A DNA stretch of 64,000 nt. It comes from Microvirga lupini (GTDB lineage Bacteria > Pseudomonadota > Alphaproteobacteria > Rhizobiales > Beijerinckiaceae). Below, one piece after another: positions 30,455-39,030 of this stretch. The DNA lies in contig NZ_JACHWB010000010.1 in the NCBI RefSeq assembly GCF_014191055.1, forward strand, positions 41,123 to 105,122, given 5' to 3'. Each line of letters begins with the position of its first letter. The stretch's first letter is position 1. Both the position numbers and the translations under genes were made by a program. Below the pieces are notes generated by a model that made no database searches, had not been told where the DNA came from, and worked only from the letters and a program-made list of their open reading frames with translations.

Positions 30455-32745
30455 CAACTGACGACGGGCGTGGCGACCCGACGCGACTGCCAGATGTGGA
30501 AGCCCACGAAGAGGGCGGAGAGCACGAAGCCAATCTCGTCGGTGAGCGGCACCGCCGCCACGAGGAAGGCCGCCGCCACGGCGGCCCAGAGCCGCTCCCA
30601 CCATGATAGTGGCTTGAGGAAATATCCGACGGAGGCAACGCCCCAGAGCACCATGGCAAGCGAGGCCTTGACCACAATGTAGGCCACCGCGAGCCAGTAG
30701 CTCGCGCCCTCCAGGCCCGGCACCGGCTGCAGCATCAGAGTGGGATCGTAGACCGCCATATAGGGAATGACGAAGCCGGGCAGGGCGATCCGCACCGCCT
30801 GCATGCCAATCTTTAGGCCGGACTCCTTCGCCATGGGAGCCGCCGCGAAAGCCGCCAGTGCCACCGGCGGCGTCAGGTCCGCCATGATGCCGAAATAGAA
30901 CACGAACATGTGCGAGACGATGAGCGGCACGTCGAGCTGCAGCAGGATGGGAGCGGCGAGCGACGAGGTGATGATGTAGTTCGGGATCGTCGGGATGCCC
31001 ATGCCGAGGATCAGGCTGAAGATCATGGTGAGCACGAGGGCCGCGAAGATGTTTTCCTTGCCGATGGAGATCATCCAGGTGCCGACGATGGTGCCGAGAC
31101 CCGTGAGCGTCATGGTGCCGATCACGATGCCGACCACCGCGCAGGCGAGGCCCACGGGCAACGCCTGACGCGCGCCGTCCGCCATGGCGTCGACGCAAGC
31201 TTGAAGCGTCGTGCGGCCCCGACCCGTGAATGCGTTCCACAGGGAGAGGGCCGCGACAACCAGCACGACAAGCGTGACGGTTGATGCCAGAGAATAGGCA
31301 GCCACTAGGGCCAGACCGATCCAGAACGCGATGCGCAGGGCCGGCGTGCCGAGACCCGCCACGATGGCCGTTCCGAGGATCAGCGCCACGGTGAGCGAGA
31401 GGCCCACGGCACCGGCGAAGAGCGGCGTGTAACCGGCAAAGAGCAGATAGACGAGCACGCCGAGCGGTGCGAGGAGGAACCACTTCTTCTTCATCTCGGC
31501 CCAGGCATTCGGCAGCTCGGATTTTGGCAGGCCCCTGAGATGATTCTTGCCGGCCTCCAGATGCACAGCGAGGTAGCAGGCCGCGAAATAGAGAATGGCC
31601 GGGATGATCGCGGCCTCGACGATTTTTGAGTACGGCACGTCGATGGTCTCGGCCATGATGAAGGCGACGGCGCCCATGACCGGCGGCATGATCTGGCCGC
31701 CCATGGACGAGGTCGCCTCGACGCCGCCCGCAAAGGCGGACTTGAAGCCGAAGCGCTTCATGAGCGGGATCGTGAACTGGCCCGAGGCCACCACGTTGGC
31801 GACGCCGGAGCCCGAGACCGTGCCCATGAGGGCGGAGGAGGCCACGCAGACCTTGCCGGGGCCGCCTTGCTTGTCACCGAAGACCGCCATCGAGATGTCG
31901 TTGAAGAAATCGATGACGCCGGCCTTTTCCATGAAGGCGCCGAACAGGATGAACAGGAAGATGTAGGTGGCGGAGACCAGCGTCGGCGTGCCGTAGATGC
32001 CTTCCGTGCCGAACGACATGTGCTCGATCACCTGCTCCAGCGAATAGCCGCGATGATCGAGGGGCGCCGGCAGGTAATTGCCGAACAGGCAGTAGGACAG
32101 GAACAGGCCCGCGACGATCGGAAGGGCCGGTCCCATCACACGCCAGACGAGATAGAGGAGAATGGCAAGGGCAGCGATGCCGACGATGAGGTCCAGGGTC
32201 GTGAGCTCGCCGGCGCGAATGACCAGTTCCTCATAGAGCGCCCAGTGGTACAGCCCCACCAGAAAGCTCGCGACGCCGACGATCCAGCCGACCGCACGCA
32301 GGGACGACGAGTCCGAACGATGGTTGGCGATCATGGCTCCGGCCACGAGGCAGAGGAAGCCCACATGGAGCGTGCGCACCACCTGGCTCGGCATGCTGCC
32401 GCCGAACCAGAGGACAAGCCCGAACGCGACCGCAATGGCGATCCATGCCAGAACACCGTCGACGAGGCTGCGTCGGCGTACGGCAAGGCCGATCAGCCAA
32501 GCAGCCCAGGCCACCATGGTGACGGCGAAAAGATGCGTGAGGCTCAAGCCGGCGATGAAGGGTTGATCGAGGGGGATGCCGAAGGAGGTGATGATCTGGA
32601 AGGTGGAGAACGAGACCGCGATCCAGAACAGGAGCCTGCCGAGAAAACCTTCGCCGAAGCTTTCCGGCAGGCCATGCTCCGGATTCACGGCTTCAGAGGG
32701 TGCTTCCATCTGGGCGAGTTCGGAAGTGTTGACGCCCTGGCTCAT
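30454..32745 (-). CDS. TAXI-type TRAP transporter, fused 4TM/12TM permease
   Basis: Secondary transporter membrane subunit of about 763 residues joining small (DctQ-like) and large (DctM-like) parts in one chain. The DctM core has GTVSGSGVANVVASGQFTIP and SSMGGQIMPPVMGAVAF, with a second internal-repeat motif TLTGLGTIVGTWM and ILGMGIPTIPNYII. The ATG at 32745 has GAGGAG six bases upstream; the longer frame to 32820 runs through a terminator. It works with the TAXI solute-binding protein 32835-33803, and is followed by the coupled DUF1850 gene. Substrate unknown; TAXI systems often take up carboxylates or glutamate-like compounds. Confidence 0.93.
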   Translation of the reverse strand: MSQGVNTSELAQMEAPSEAVNPEHGLPESFGEGFLGRLLFWIAVSFSTFQIITSFGIPLDQPFIAGLSLTHLFAVTMVAWAAWLIGLAVRRRSLVDGVLAWIAIAVAFGLVLWFGGSMPSQVVRTLHVGFLCLVAGAMIANHRSDSSSLRAVGWIVGVASFLVGLYHWALYEELVIRAGELTTLDLIVGIAALAILLYLVWRVMGPALPIVAGLFLSYCLFGNYLPAPLDHRGYSLEQVIEHMSFGTEGIYGTPTLVSATYIFLFILFGAFMEKAGVIDFFNDISMAVFGDKQGGPGKVCVASSALMGTVSGSGVANVVASGQFTIPLMKRFGFKSAFAGGVEATSSMGGQIMPPVMGAVAFIMAETIDVPYSKIVEAAIIPAILYFAACYLAVHLEAGKNHLRGLPKSELPNAWAEMKKKWFLLAPLGVLVYLLFAGYTPLFAGAVGLSLTVALILGTAIVAGLGTPALRIAFWIGLALVAAYSLASTVTLVVLVVAALSLWNAFTGRGRTTLQACVDAMADGARQALPVGLACAVVGIVIGTMTLTGLGTIVGTWMISIGKENIFAALVLTMIFSLILGMGIPTIPNYIITSSLAAPILLQLDVPLIVSHMFVFYFGIMADLTPPVALAAFAAAPMAKESGLKIGMQAVRIALPGFVIPYMAVYDPTLMLQPVPGLEGASYWLAVAYIVVKASLAMVLWGVASVGYFLKPLSWWERLWAAVAAAFLVAAVPLTDEIGFVLSALFVGFHIWQSRRVATPVVS

Positions 32746-32778
32746 CTGCGGCTCCTCACCGATCGTTCTTCTTGTCAT

Positions 32779-32811
32779 GAAAAAGCCGGAGCAGTTGCCC
32801 TGCCCCGGCTT
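32779..32811 (-). terminator. hairpin between TAXI binding protein and TRAP permease genes
   Basis: On the minus strand AAGCCGG ... CCGGCTT (32783-32789 with 32805-32811), with inner TGC/GCA pairing and a T-rich tail (TTTTCATG). It follows the binding-protein stop by about 24 bases and precedes the permease start by about 34. It probably terminates a share of transcripts or protects the 3' end of the binding-protein mRNA. Confidence 0.8.
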
Positions 32812-32834
32812 GATTGTCAAATAGGTCGATGGGT

Positions 32835-33803
32835 TTAGGAACCCTGTTTCTTCACACCCTTCTCGTCGAAATAGCGCTGGGCGCCCGGATGCATCGGGAC
32901 GGGCATGCCGGAGAGCGCGCTTTCCAGCTTGATGTCCTTCGCGGCGGCATGGGCTGCGGCGAGATCCGGCAGGCTGTCGTAGATGGCCTTGGTCATCTGA
33001 TAGACCGTCTCGTCCTTCACGCCGGAATGGGTCACAAGGTAGTTCACCACAGCCGCCGTCTGCACCGGGGCCGTCTGGCCGCCATAGGTGTTCGCCGGGA
33101 TCGTGGCCTTCACATAGGGCGTGCCAACCTTGTCCACGACGGCAGCCGGGATCTCCACCACGACGATCGGCACGGAGGTGGCGAGGTCGCGGATGGAGGA
33201 TACGCCGAGGCCGGCCGATTGCAGGGTGGCGTCGAGCTGGCGGTTCTTCATGAGCTCGACGGATTCGCCGAAGGGCAGGTATTCGACCTTGCCGAGATCC
33301 TTGTAGGAGAGGCCCGCACCCTGGAGGATCGCCCGGGCATTGAGCTCGGTGCCGGATTTCGGTGCGCCGACGGAGAGGCGCTTGCCCTTAAGGTCTGCCA
33401 GCGACTTGATGCCGGATTCCTGGGTGGCGACGATCTGAATGTAGTTCGGATAGATCGCCGTGATGCCGCGCAGCTTGTCGAGCTTAGCTTTGAAGCCTGC
33501 CTCCTCGTCGCCGGCCCAGCCCATGGCGAGGCTGTCGCCGAGGGTGAAGCCGATCTCGCCCTTGCCCTGCTGCAGAAGGGTGAGGTTTTCCACGGAAGCC
33601 TTCGTGGCCTGCACCGAGGGTCGGGAGCCCTGGACCTTGTCCGTGAAGATTTTCGAAAGGGCGACGCCCATCGGATAGTAGACGCCCGAGGTGCCGCCGG
33701 TCAGAACGTTGATGAAATCCTGGGCCTGGGCCGGGATGCTGGCTCCAGCAATGGCAATAGCGGCCGCAGCGCCGATGAGACGGCGCATGACTTTTCGATG
33801 CAT
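32835..33803 (-). CDS. TAXI family TRAP solute-binding protein
   Basis: Periplasmic binding protein, 322 residues. It has a signal peptide (LIGAAAAIAIAGASIPAQAQ), then the TAXI signature INVLTGGTSGVYYPMGVALS. DLKGKRLSVGAPKSGTELNA and a C-terminal PVPMHPGAQRYFDEKGV are family-typical. It is the first gene of the TRAP operon and is separated from the permease gene by a terminator-like hairpin. Substrate not known. Confidence 0.93.
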   Translation of the reverse strand: MHRKVMRRLIGAAAAIAIAGASIPAQAQDFINVLTGGTSGVYYPMGVALSKIFTDKVQGSRPSVQATKASVENLTLLQQGKGEIGFTLGDSLAMGWAGDEEAGFKAKLDKLRGITAIYPNYIQIVATQESGIKSLADLKGKRLSVGAPKSGTELNARAILQGAGLSYKDLGKVEYLPFGESVELMKNRQLDATLQSAGLGVSSIRDLATSVPIVVVEIPAAVVDKVGTPYVKATIPANTYGGQTAPVQTAAVVNYLVTHSGVKDETVYQMTKAIYDSLPDLAAAHAAAKDIKLESALSGMPVPMHPGAQRYFDEKGVKKQGS

Positions 33804-33945
33804 AGCGTACTCCCTAATTTATGGCGCAGCTGTCGCCTCGCCTGTGTGTGGGGCTACTTTGACCGCTGACGAAGATTTCTCAAGAGGCTAAGAGGGACTT
33901 AATCCTGCCACCTTGGTCGGTAGGGGTGCGTCCCTCCACAGATAC

Positions 33946-35535
33946 ATGCGCTCATCCATGATCAATCGCCGCCAGTTCCTCCAGACCGCAACCGCCACGG
34001 CCGCCCTAGCCGCTCAGGGCTTTTCAGCCCCTGCCCTGGCGCAGCAGGGCCTGAAGATGGGAGCCCCCTCGCCCTTCTCCTTCGAAGAGCTGAAGAAGCG
34101 GGCGCAGGACATGGCCCGCTCCCCTTACATGGCGCCGCCGAGCCCCTCGCCGGAGGTGCTCTACCAGATCGACTACGATGCCCATGGCAAGATCCGGTTC
34201 AAGACCGATCTGGCGCTCTGGGCCAATGGTCCGAGCGAGTTCCCGGTCACCTTCTTCCACATGGGCCGTTTCTTCCAGAAGCCGGTGCGCATGCATGTGA
34301 TCGAGGGCGGTCAGGCCCGCGAAATCATCTACGACAGCGATTATTTCGACATGCCGGCGGATTCACCGGCTCACAAGCTTCCTGACAATTCCGGCTTTGC
34401 CGGCTTCCGCTTCCAGGAGGCCCGCACCGGCAAGCTCGACTGGAAGAAGAACGACTGGGTGGCTTTCCTCGGCGCCTCCTATTTCCGCGCCATCGGTGAA
34501 CTCTATCAATACGGCCTCTCGGCCCGTGGCCTAGCCGTGGACGTGGCCGTTTTCGGGAAGAACGAGGAATTCCCCGACTTCACCCATGTCTATTTCGAGA
34601 CGCCTCAGCCGGGCTCGAACACGGTCACGGTCTATGCCCTGCTCGACGGTCCGAGCGTGGCCGGCGCCTACCGCTTCGTCATGCAGCGGGCTGCGGCCGT
34701 GATCATGGATATCGACAGCGCGGTCTACATGCGCCAGGACGTGAGTCGGCTCGGCCTCGCCCCGCTGACCTCCATGTACTGGTACTCGGAGAAGGCCAAG
34801 ACGACTGCGGTCGACTGGCGCCCGGAGATCCACGATTCGGATGGTCTTGCCCTGTGGACCGGAACCGGAGAGCGCATCTGGCGCCCGCTCAACAATCCGC
34901 CGCGCATCATCACCTCGGCCTTTGCCGACGAGAACCCGAAGGGTTTCGGCCTGCTCCAGCGCGACCGGAACTTCGACCATTACCTGGACGGCGTCTATTA
35001 CGACCGCCGCCCCTCCCTCTGGATCGAGCCGCAGGGCACCTGGGGCCGGGGCTCCATCCAGCTCGTCGAAATCCCGACTGATGACGAGATCCACGACAAC
35101 ATCGTGGCCATGTGGGTGCCGGCCGAGCCTGTCCGGGCAGGTCAGGCGATCGAACTACGCTACCGCATGCACTGGGCGGCGGACGAGCCCTACCCGACGC
35201 CGCTGGCCCGGGTGATCGCCACCCGTTTCGGCAATGGCGGGCAGGCTGGCACGGCCCGGCCGAAAGGCGTGCGCAAGTTCATGGTGGAGTTCATCGGCCA
35301 GCCCCTAACCCGGCTGCCGAGCGGCGTAATCCCCAAGCCGGTGCTGACCTCCTCGCGCGGCGAGTTCTCGAACGTTCTCACCGAGGCCGTGCCCAACAAC
35401 GTGCCCGGCCACTGGCGGACCCAGTTCGATCTGACTGTGACCGGAACCGAGCCGGTGGAAATGCGCTGCTACCTGCGCAACGAGAACGAGGTCCTGAGCG
35501 AGACCTGGCTCTACCAATACCATCCTGCATTCTAG
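33946..35535 (+). CDS. periplasmic glucan biosynthesis protein OpgG/OpgD family, copy 1
   Basis: MdoG-domain protein of 529 residues, involved in osmoregulated periplasmic glucan backbone branching or length control. The N terminus has a Tat-like signal (INRRQFLQTATATAALAA, cleavage near ALAQ). Conserved blocks include PFSFEELKKRAQ, LGASYFRAIGELYQYGLSARG, LAPLTSMYWYSE, IHDSDGLALWTG and NPKGFGLLQRDRNFDHYLD. ATG codons at 33946 and 33958 are both possible starts; neither has a strong ribosome site. No opgH glucosyltransferase gene is nearby. A second family member lies at 48420-49985. Confidence 0.92.
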   Translation: MRSSMINRRQFLQTATATAALAAQGFSAPALAQQGLKMGAPSPFSFEELKKRAQDMARSPYMAPPSPSPEVLYQIDYDAHGKIRFKTDLALWANGPSEFPVTFFHMGRFFQKPVRMHVIEGGQAREIIYDSDYFDMPADSPAHKLPDNSGFAGFRFQEARTGKLDWKKNDWVAFLGASYFRAIGELYQYGLSARGLAVDVAVFGKNEEFPDFTHVYFETPQPGSNTVTVYALLDGPSVAGAYRFVMQRAAAVIMDIDSAVYMRQDVSRLGLAPLTSMYWYSEKAKTTAVDWRPEIHDSDGLALWTGTGERIWRPLNNPPRIITSAFADENPKGFGLLQRDRNFDHYLDGVYYDRRPSLWIEPQGTWGRGSIQLVEIPTDDEIHDNIVAMWVPAEPVRAGQAIELRYRMHWAADEPYPTPLARVIATRFGNGGQAGTARPKGVRKFMVEFIGQPLTRLPSGVIPKPVLTSSRGEFSNVLTEAVPNNVPGHWRTQFDLTVTGTEPVEMRCYLRNENEVLSETWLYQYHPAF

Positions 35536-35549
35536 GGAGACGGATACTC

Positions 35550-36068
35550 TCAGGACATCGTGCGGAAAATGTACCAGTTTCCGTTAATGGCCCGGTAGGC
35601 TGCATAATCGTCCCCGGGCAACTCGCCCTCCACGGGCAGGGGCGGGTCGAGACTATCCACGAGCGGCTTTGGGGAATGGGCCGACCAGACATAGCCCTTG
35701 GTGGAGCCCGACACGACGATCCCGTACGACGTGGCATAAAGCGAGACCGCATCGCGGTTCCAGAACTCAATGCCCTCTTCCAGTCGGAGTTTGGTAAAGA
35801 GCTTGCGATAGTTGTTCCAACGCTCAAGTGTGAAACCTTCAGGAACCTGCGGATACTCGAAGGCCTCAGTTTCAGTCCTCAGGAAATCTGCCGCGACTCG
35901 CCGAACGGTGGATTCACTGCGTGCCATCTCGACAAGGCGGTTGAACAGGGTCTCATTTCGGCGAAACCAAGAGATCATCCGCCTGTCACTGGCATGCACC
36001 AATCCGCAAGAGCCTAAGGGAAAAGCGGATATTGCCGTGAGTGCGACAAGAAGACTGCGGCGATGCAC
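35550..36068 (-). CDS. putative lipoprotein of unknown function
   Basis: About 172 residues. From the GTG at 36068 (GGAAGGG upstream) it begins with a short basic stretch and a hydrophobic run ending in LGSC, a good lipobox with Cys21. The rest is mixed alpha/beta with Trp- and Tyr-rich stretches (EFWNRDAVSLYATSYG, GDDYAAYRAINGNWYIF). I do not recognise the family. It is convergent with the OpgG gene, 14 bases away. A longer frame reaches 36170 but lacks signs of coding. Confidence 0.65.
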   Translation of the reverse strand: MHRRSLLVALTAISAFPLGSCGLVHASDRRMISWFRRNETLFNRLVEMARSESTVRRVAADFLRTETEAFEYPQVPEGFTLERWNNYRKLFTKLRLEEGIEFWNRDAVSLYATSYGIVVSGSTKGYVWSAHSPKPLVDSLDPPLPVEGELPGDDYAAYRAINGNWYIFRTMS

Positions 36069-36192
36069 CGGGAACCCGCCCTTCCAAATTACGAAACAAC
36101 ATATCTTGAACGATCTGAATACAGGAGTGCTCTGGCTCTGCCAAGGTGACTGTAACCCGTTGTTCAGCAATGGTTATGAAGCTCTCCACAAG

Positions 36193-36218
36193 GGGGCGTA
36201 TAAAATACTATACGCCCC
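36193..36218. promoter_or_regulatory. perfect palindrome upstream of the zinc-uptake operon
   Basis: GGGGCGTATA-AAATAC-TATACGCCCC: perfect 10-base arms with a 6-base spacer, 37 bases before the His-rich peptide gene. AT-rich inner half-sites (GTATA/TATAC) and its place before znu genes make a Zur operator plausible, but the sequence is not a textbook alphaproteobacterial Zur box. Confidence 0.55.
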
Positions 36219-36254
36219 TGGAAATCCGAGCCCGATGGGTCTATGTAGGAGGCC

Positions 36255-36422
36255 ATGTCACATGGCAATCACCACCATGCCCACGCGCATTCCCATAAGC
36301 ATAGGGCGGTTGCAGGCGCCCCGACCTTCTCGCTCCTGCGCCTCTCGGTCGGGCAGCGCCTGGTCGGGTCTGCCGTCATCCTGGCAGGCTTGTGGCTATT
36401 GGTTCTAGGCGTGATGGGGTAA
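36255..36422 (+). CDS. 55-residue histidine-rich single-pass membrane peptide
   Basis: Small gene that starts MSHGNHHHAHAHSHKHR and continues to a single hydrophobic segment near the C terminus (VGSAVILAGLWLLVLGVMG). Eight of the first sixteen residues are histidine, so metal binding is likely. ATG at 36255 follows TAGGAGG closely, and the TAA (36420-36422) lies three bases before the znuC ATG, so the peptide should be translated with znuC. It is below the size that most gene callers keep. I know no described family for it. A zinc-sensing, zinc-buffering or accessory role for ZnuBC is an inference from composition and position. Confidence 0.75.
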   Translation: MSHGNHHHAHAHSHKHRAVAGAPTFSLLRLSVGQRLVGSAVILAGLWLLVLGVMG

Positions 36423-36425
36423 CGC

Positions 36426-37175
36426 ATGGCTCAAGCTTCCACCATCATCCGGTTCGACGAAGTGACCCTGGGCTATGGCCGCAGGCCAGCCGTGCATCAC
36501 CTCGACGGCGAGATCCCGGCCGGCACCCTCATGGCCGTGGTGGGCCCCAACGGAGCCGGTAAGTCCACCCTGCTCAAGGGAATTGTCGGGACGCTCAAAC
36601 CGCTTGATGGCCATATTCGCCTCAAAGGCACCGCTTCCGGCATCGCCTACCTGCCGCAGGCCGCCGAGATCGACAGGTCCTTCCCGCTCTCGGTCTACGA
36701 TCTCGTGGCCATGGGACTCTGGTCCCGCTCAGGCCTGTTCGGCGGCATCGCGCGCCGCGACCGCGCCAGGATCGAAGAGGCCTTGGCCGCCGTGGGCCTG
36801 ATCGGGTTCGAGCGCCGTCCCATCTCGACCCTGTCCGGCGGGCAGATGCAGAGGGCGCTCTTCGCGCGGCTTCTGCTCCAGGATGCCCCCGTGATCCTGC
36901 TGGACGAGCCCTTCACGGCCATTGATGCCAAGACCACCGCCGACCTGCTCGATCTCGTCCGCCGCTGGCATGACGAATCCCGCACAGTCGTGGCCGTTTT
37001 GCACGATCTCGACATGGTCAAACGCACCTTTCCGCAGACCCTGCTGATCGCCCGCGAACCGGTGGCCTGGGGCGAAACCGGCGAGGTCCTGAGCCCGGAG
37101 AATCTCCTGAAGGCCCGGCGCATGGTCGAGGCATACGATCCCCACGCGGATGTGTGCCACCGCAGCGCTGCATGA
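36426..37175 (+). CDS. znuC: zinc ABC transporter ATPase
   Basis: Cytoplasmic ATPase of a cluster-9 metal importer, 249 residues. It has Walker A GPNGAGKST, signature LSGGQMQRALFARLL, Walker B VILLDEP and the H-loop VLHDLD. The C terminus ends with a short His/Cys segment (DPHADVCHRSAA). Zinc rather than manganese is inferred from the His-rich binding protein, the His-rich peptide and the COG0523 GTPase nearby. Operon order is peptide, znuC, znuB, znuA. Confidence 0.93.
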   Translation: MAQASTIIRFDEVTLGYGRRPAVHHLDGEIPAGTLMAVVGPNGAGKSTLLKGIVGTLKPLDGHIRLKGTASGIAYLPQAAEIDRSFPLSVYDLVAMGLWSRSGLFGGIARRDRARIEEALAAVGLIGFERRPISTLSGGQMQRALFARLLLQDAPVILLDEPFTAIDAKTTADLLDLVRRWHDESRTVVAVLHDLDMVKRTFPQTLLIAREPVAWGETGEVLSPENLLKARRMVEAYDPHADVCHRSAA

Positions 37176-37188
37176 GACCGGCTTTTCC

Positions 37189-38055
37189 ATGCTCGACCTG
37201 CTCTACGCCCCCTTCTCCGAATTCGAGTTCATGCAGCGCGCCCTCGTGGGCGTGATCGCCATCGCCTTGGGTGGCGGCCCGGTCGGCGTCTTCCTGATGC
37301 TGCGGCGCATGAGCCTCACGGGCGACGCAATGGCCCATGCCATCCTTCCGGGCGCAGCCGTTGGCTATCTCCTCGCCGGTCTCTCGCTGCCGGCCATGAC
37401 CATTGGCGGCTTGTTTGCGGGCGTGATCGTGGCCGTCGCGGCGGGCCTCGTCTCGCGCTTCACGGCCCTGAAGGAAGACGCGTCGCTCGCCGCCTTCTAT
37501 CTCCTGTCCCTGGCGCTCGGCGTCACCATCGTGTCCCTGCGCGGCTCCAACGTCGACCTGCTCCACGTGCTCTTCGGCACGGTTCTGGCGCTCGATGACA
37601 GCACGCTCCTGCTGCTGGCCGCCATCTCGACCGTCACCGTGCTGGCGCTCGCCGTGCTCTATCGCCCGCTCGTGCTCGAATGCGTGGACCCGGTCTTCCT
37701 GCGCTCGGTGAGCCGCTCTGGCACGCCGACGCACCTGATCTTTCTGGGATTGGTTGTCATGAACCTCGTCGGCGGCTTTCATGCGCTCGGCACCCTGCTG
37801 GCCGTGGGCATGATGATGCTTCCGGCGGCTGCCGCCCGCTTCTGGACCAGCGACATCACCATGATGATGGCCGTCTCCATCGTGGTCGGCATCGTGTCGG
37901 GCCTGAGCGGTCTGCTCTTGTCCTTCCATGCGGAACTGCCCGCAGGCCCGGCGATCATCCTCTCGGCCGGGGCCATCTACGTTGTTTCCCTCGTGCTCGG
38001 CCGCGAGGGCGGCCTGTTGTGGCTCGCCTGGCCCGGCCGGCATCTGGAAGCCTGA
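37189..38055 (+). CDS. znuB: zinc ABC transporter permease
   Basis: Polytopic inner-membrane protein of the ABC-3 family, 288 residues. Hydrophobic segments run throughout, with the family-typical RRMSLTGDAMAHAILPGAAVGYLL near residue 40 and GTLLAVGMMMLPAAAARF near residue 205. The ATG at 37189 lies 13 bases after the znuC stop; a GTG at 37150 inside znuC is less likely. It forms the channel for ZnuA-delivered metal. Confidence 0.94.
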   Translation: MLDLLYAPFSEFEFMQRALVGVIAIALGGGPVGVFLMLRRMSLTGDAMAHAILPGAAVGYLLAGLSLPAMTIGGLFAGVIVAVAAGLVSRFTALKEDASLAAFYLLSLALGVTIVSLRGSNVDLLHVLFGTVLALDDSTLLLLAAISTVTVLALAVLYRPLVLECVDPVFLRSVSRSGTPTHLIFLGLVVMNLVGGFHALGTLLAVGMMMLPAAAARFWTSDITMMMAVSIVVGIVSGLSGLLLSFHAELPAGPAIILSAGAIYVVSLVLGREGGLLWLAWPGRHLEA

Positions 38056-38076
38056 CCTCTTAACAAGGATCGACCC

Positions 38077-39006
38077 ATGCTGACGAGACGAACTGCCGTG
38101 TCCCTGCTGGCAGGATGCCTGACCCTTGCCGCGTCCTCGCTTCCCGCAGCCGCTCAGACGGCCGAGAAGCTGAAGGTGGTCGCCACCTTCTCGATCCTCG
38201 GCGACATGGTGCGCAACGTCGGTGGCGAGCGGGTCGACGTGGTCACGCTCGTTGGTCCCAACGGCGACGCCCATGTGTATTCGCCGACGCCGGCGGATGG
38301 CCGCCGTCTGACGGAAGCGAAGATCGTTTTCACGAACGGCCTGAAGTTCGAAGGCTGGATCGACCGTCTCATCAAGTCCTCCGGCACCAAGGCGGCCAGG
38401 GTGGAAGCCGCCAAGGGCGTGAAGCCGCTGAAGGGCGAGGAGGACGGCCATGACCATGGACACCATCATGGCCATGACGAATCCGATCCCCATGCCTGGC
38501 AGAGCATCGGCAATGCGAAGATCTATGTGGCGAATGTCCGTGATGCGCTGATCGCCGCCGATGCGGCGGGTAAGGACACTTACGAGGCCCATGCGAGCGC
38601 CTATCTCAAGCAGCTCGACGAACTGGAAGCCGAGGTGAAAGGCCTGGTGGCAAGCATTCCCGCCGAGCGTCGCCGGATCATCACGTCCCACGATGCTTTT
38701 CGCTATTTCGAGACGGCCTACGGCATCGACTTCGTGTCGCCCCAGGGAGTCTCGACCGAGTCGGAAGCCTCTGCCAAGGACGTGGCCCGAATCATCCAGC
38801 AGATCAAGCGGGAGACGATCGCCGCCGTCTTCGTGGAGAACGTCTCCGACGCTCGCCTGATGGAGCGCATCGCCCAGGAAACCGGCGCCAAGATCGGCGA
38901 CAGGGTCTATTCCGATGCGCTCTCGGAGGCTGGCGGCCCTGCCGGCACTTACATTGACATGATGCGACACAATATAAGGGCTTTCAGCGCGGCTTTGTCG
39001 AGCTGA
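38077..39006 (+). CDS. znuA: zinc ABC transporter substrate-binding protein
   Basis: Periplasmic cluster A-I metal-binding protein, 309 residues. It has a signal peptide (VSLLAGCLTLAASSLPAAAQ). Expected metal ligands are in GDAHVYSPTP, SDPHAW and ITSHDAFRYF. A flexible acidic-histidine loop, GHDHGHHHGHDESDPH, precedes the second ligand; such a loop is typical of zinc rather than manganese binding proteins. It follows znuB by 21 bases. The short gap and shared direction make it part of the same operon. Confidence 0.95.
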   Translation: MLTRRTAVSLLAGCLTLAASSLPAAAQTAEKLKVVATFSILGDMVRNVGGERVDVVTLVGPNGDAHVYSPTPADGRRLTEAKIVFTNGLKFEGWIDRLIKSSGTKAARVEAAKGVKPLKGEEDGHDHGHHHGHDESDPHAWQSIGNAKIYVANVRDALIAADAAGKDTYEAHASAYLKQLDELEAEVKGLVASIPAERRRIITSHDAFRYFETAYGIDFVSPQGVSTESEASAKDVARIIQQIKRETIAAVFVENVSDARLMERIAQETGAKIGDRVYSDALSEAGGPAGTYIDMMRHNIRAFSAALSS

Positions 39007-39030
39007 AAGCCCCCATCGCTGAATCGCTCG

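Noticed and set aside
30086..31483. A 465-codon minus-strand frame that contains the DUF1850 protein as its tail
   Set aside because: Only the last 122 codons look like a protein family. The rest is out of frame with the TRAP permease gene and is a shadow of it.
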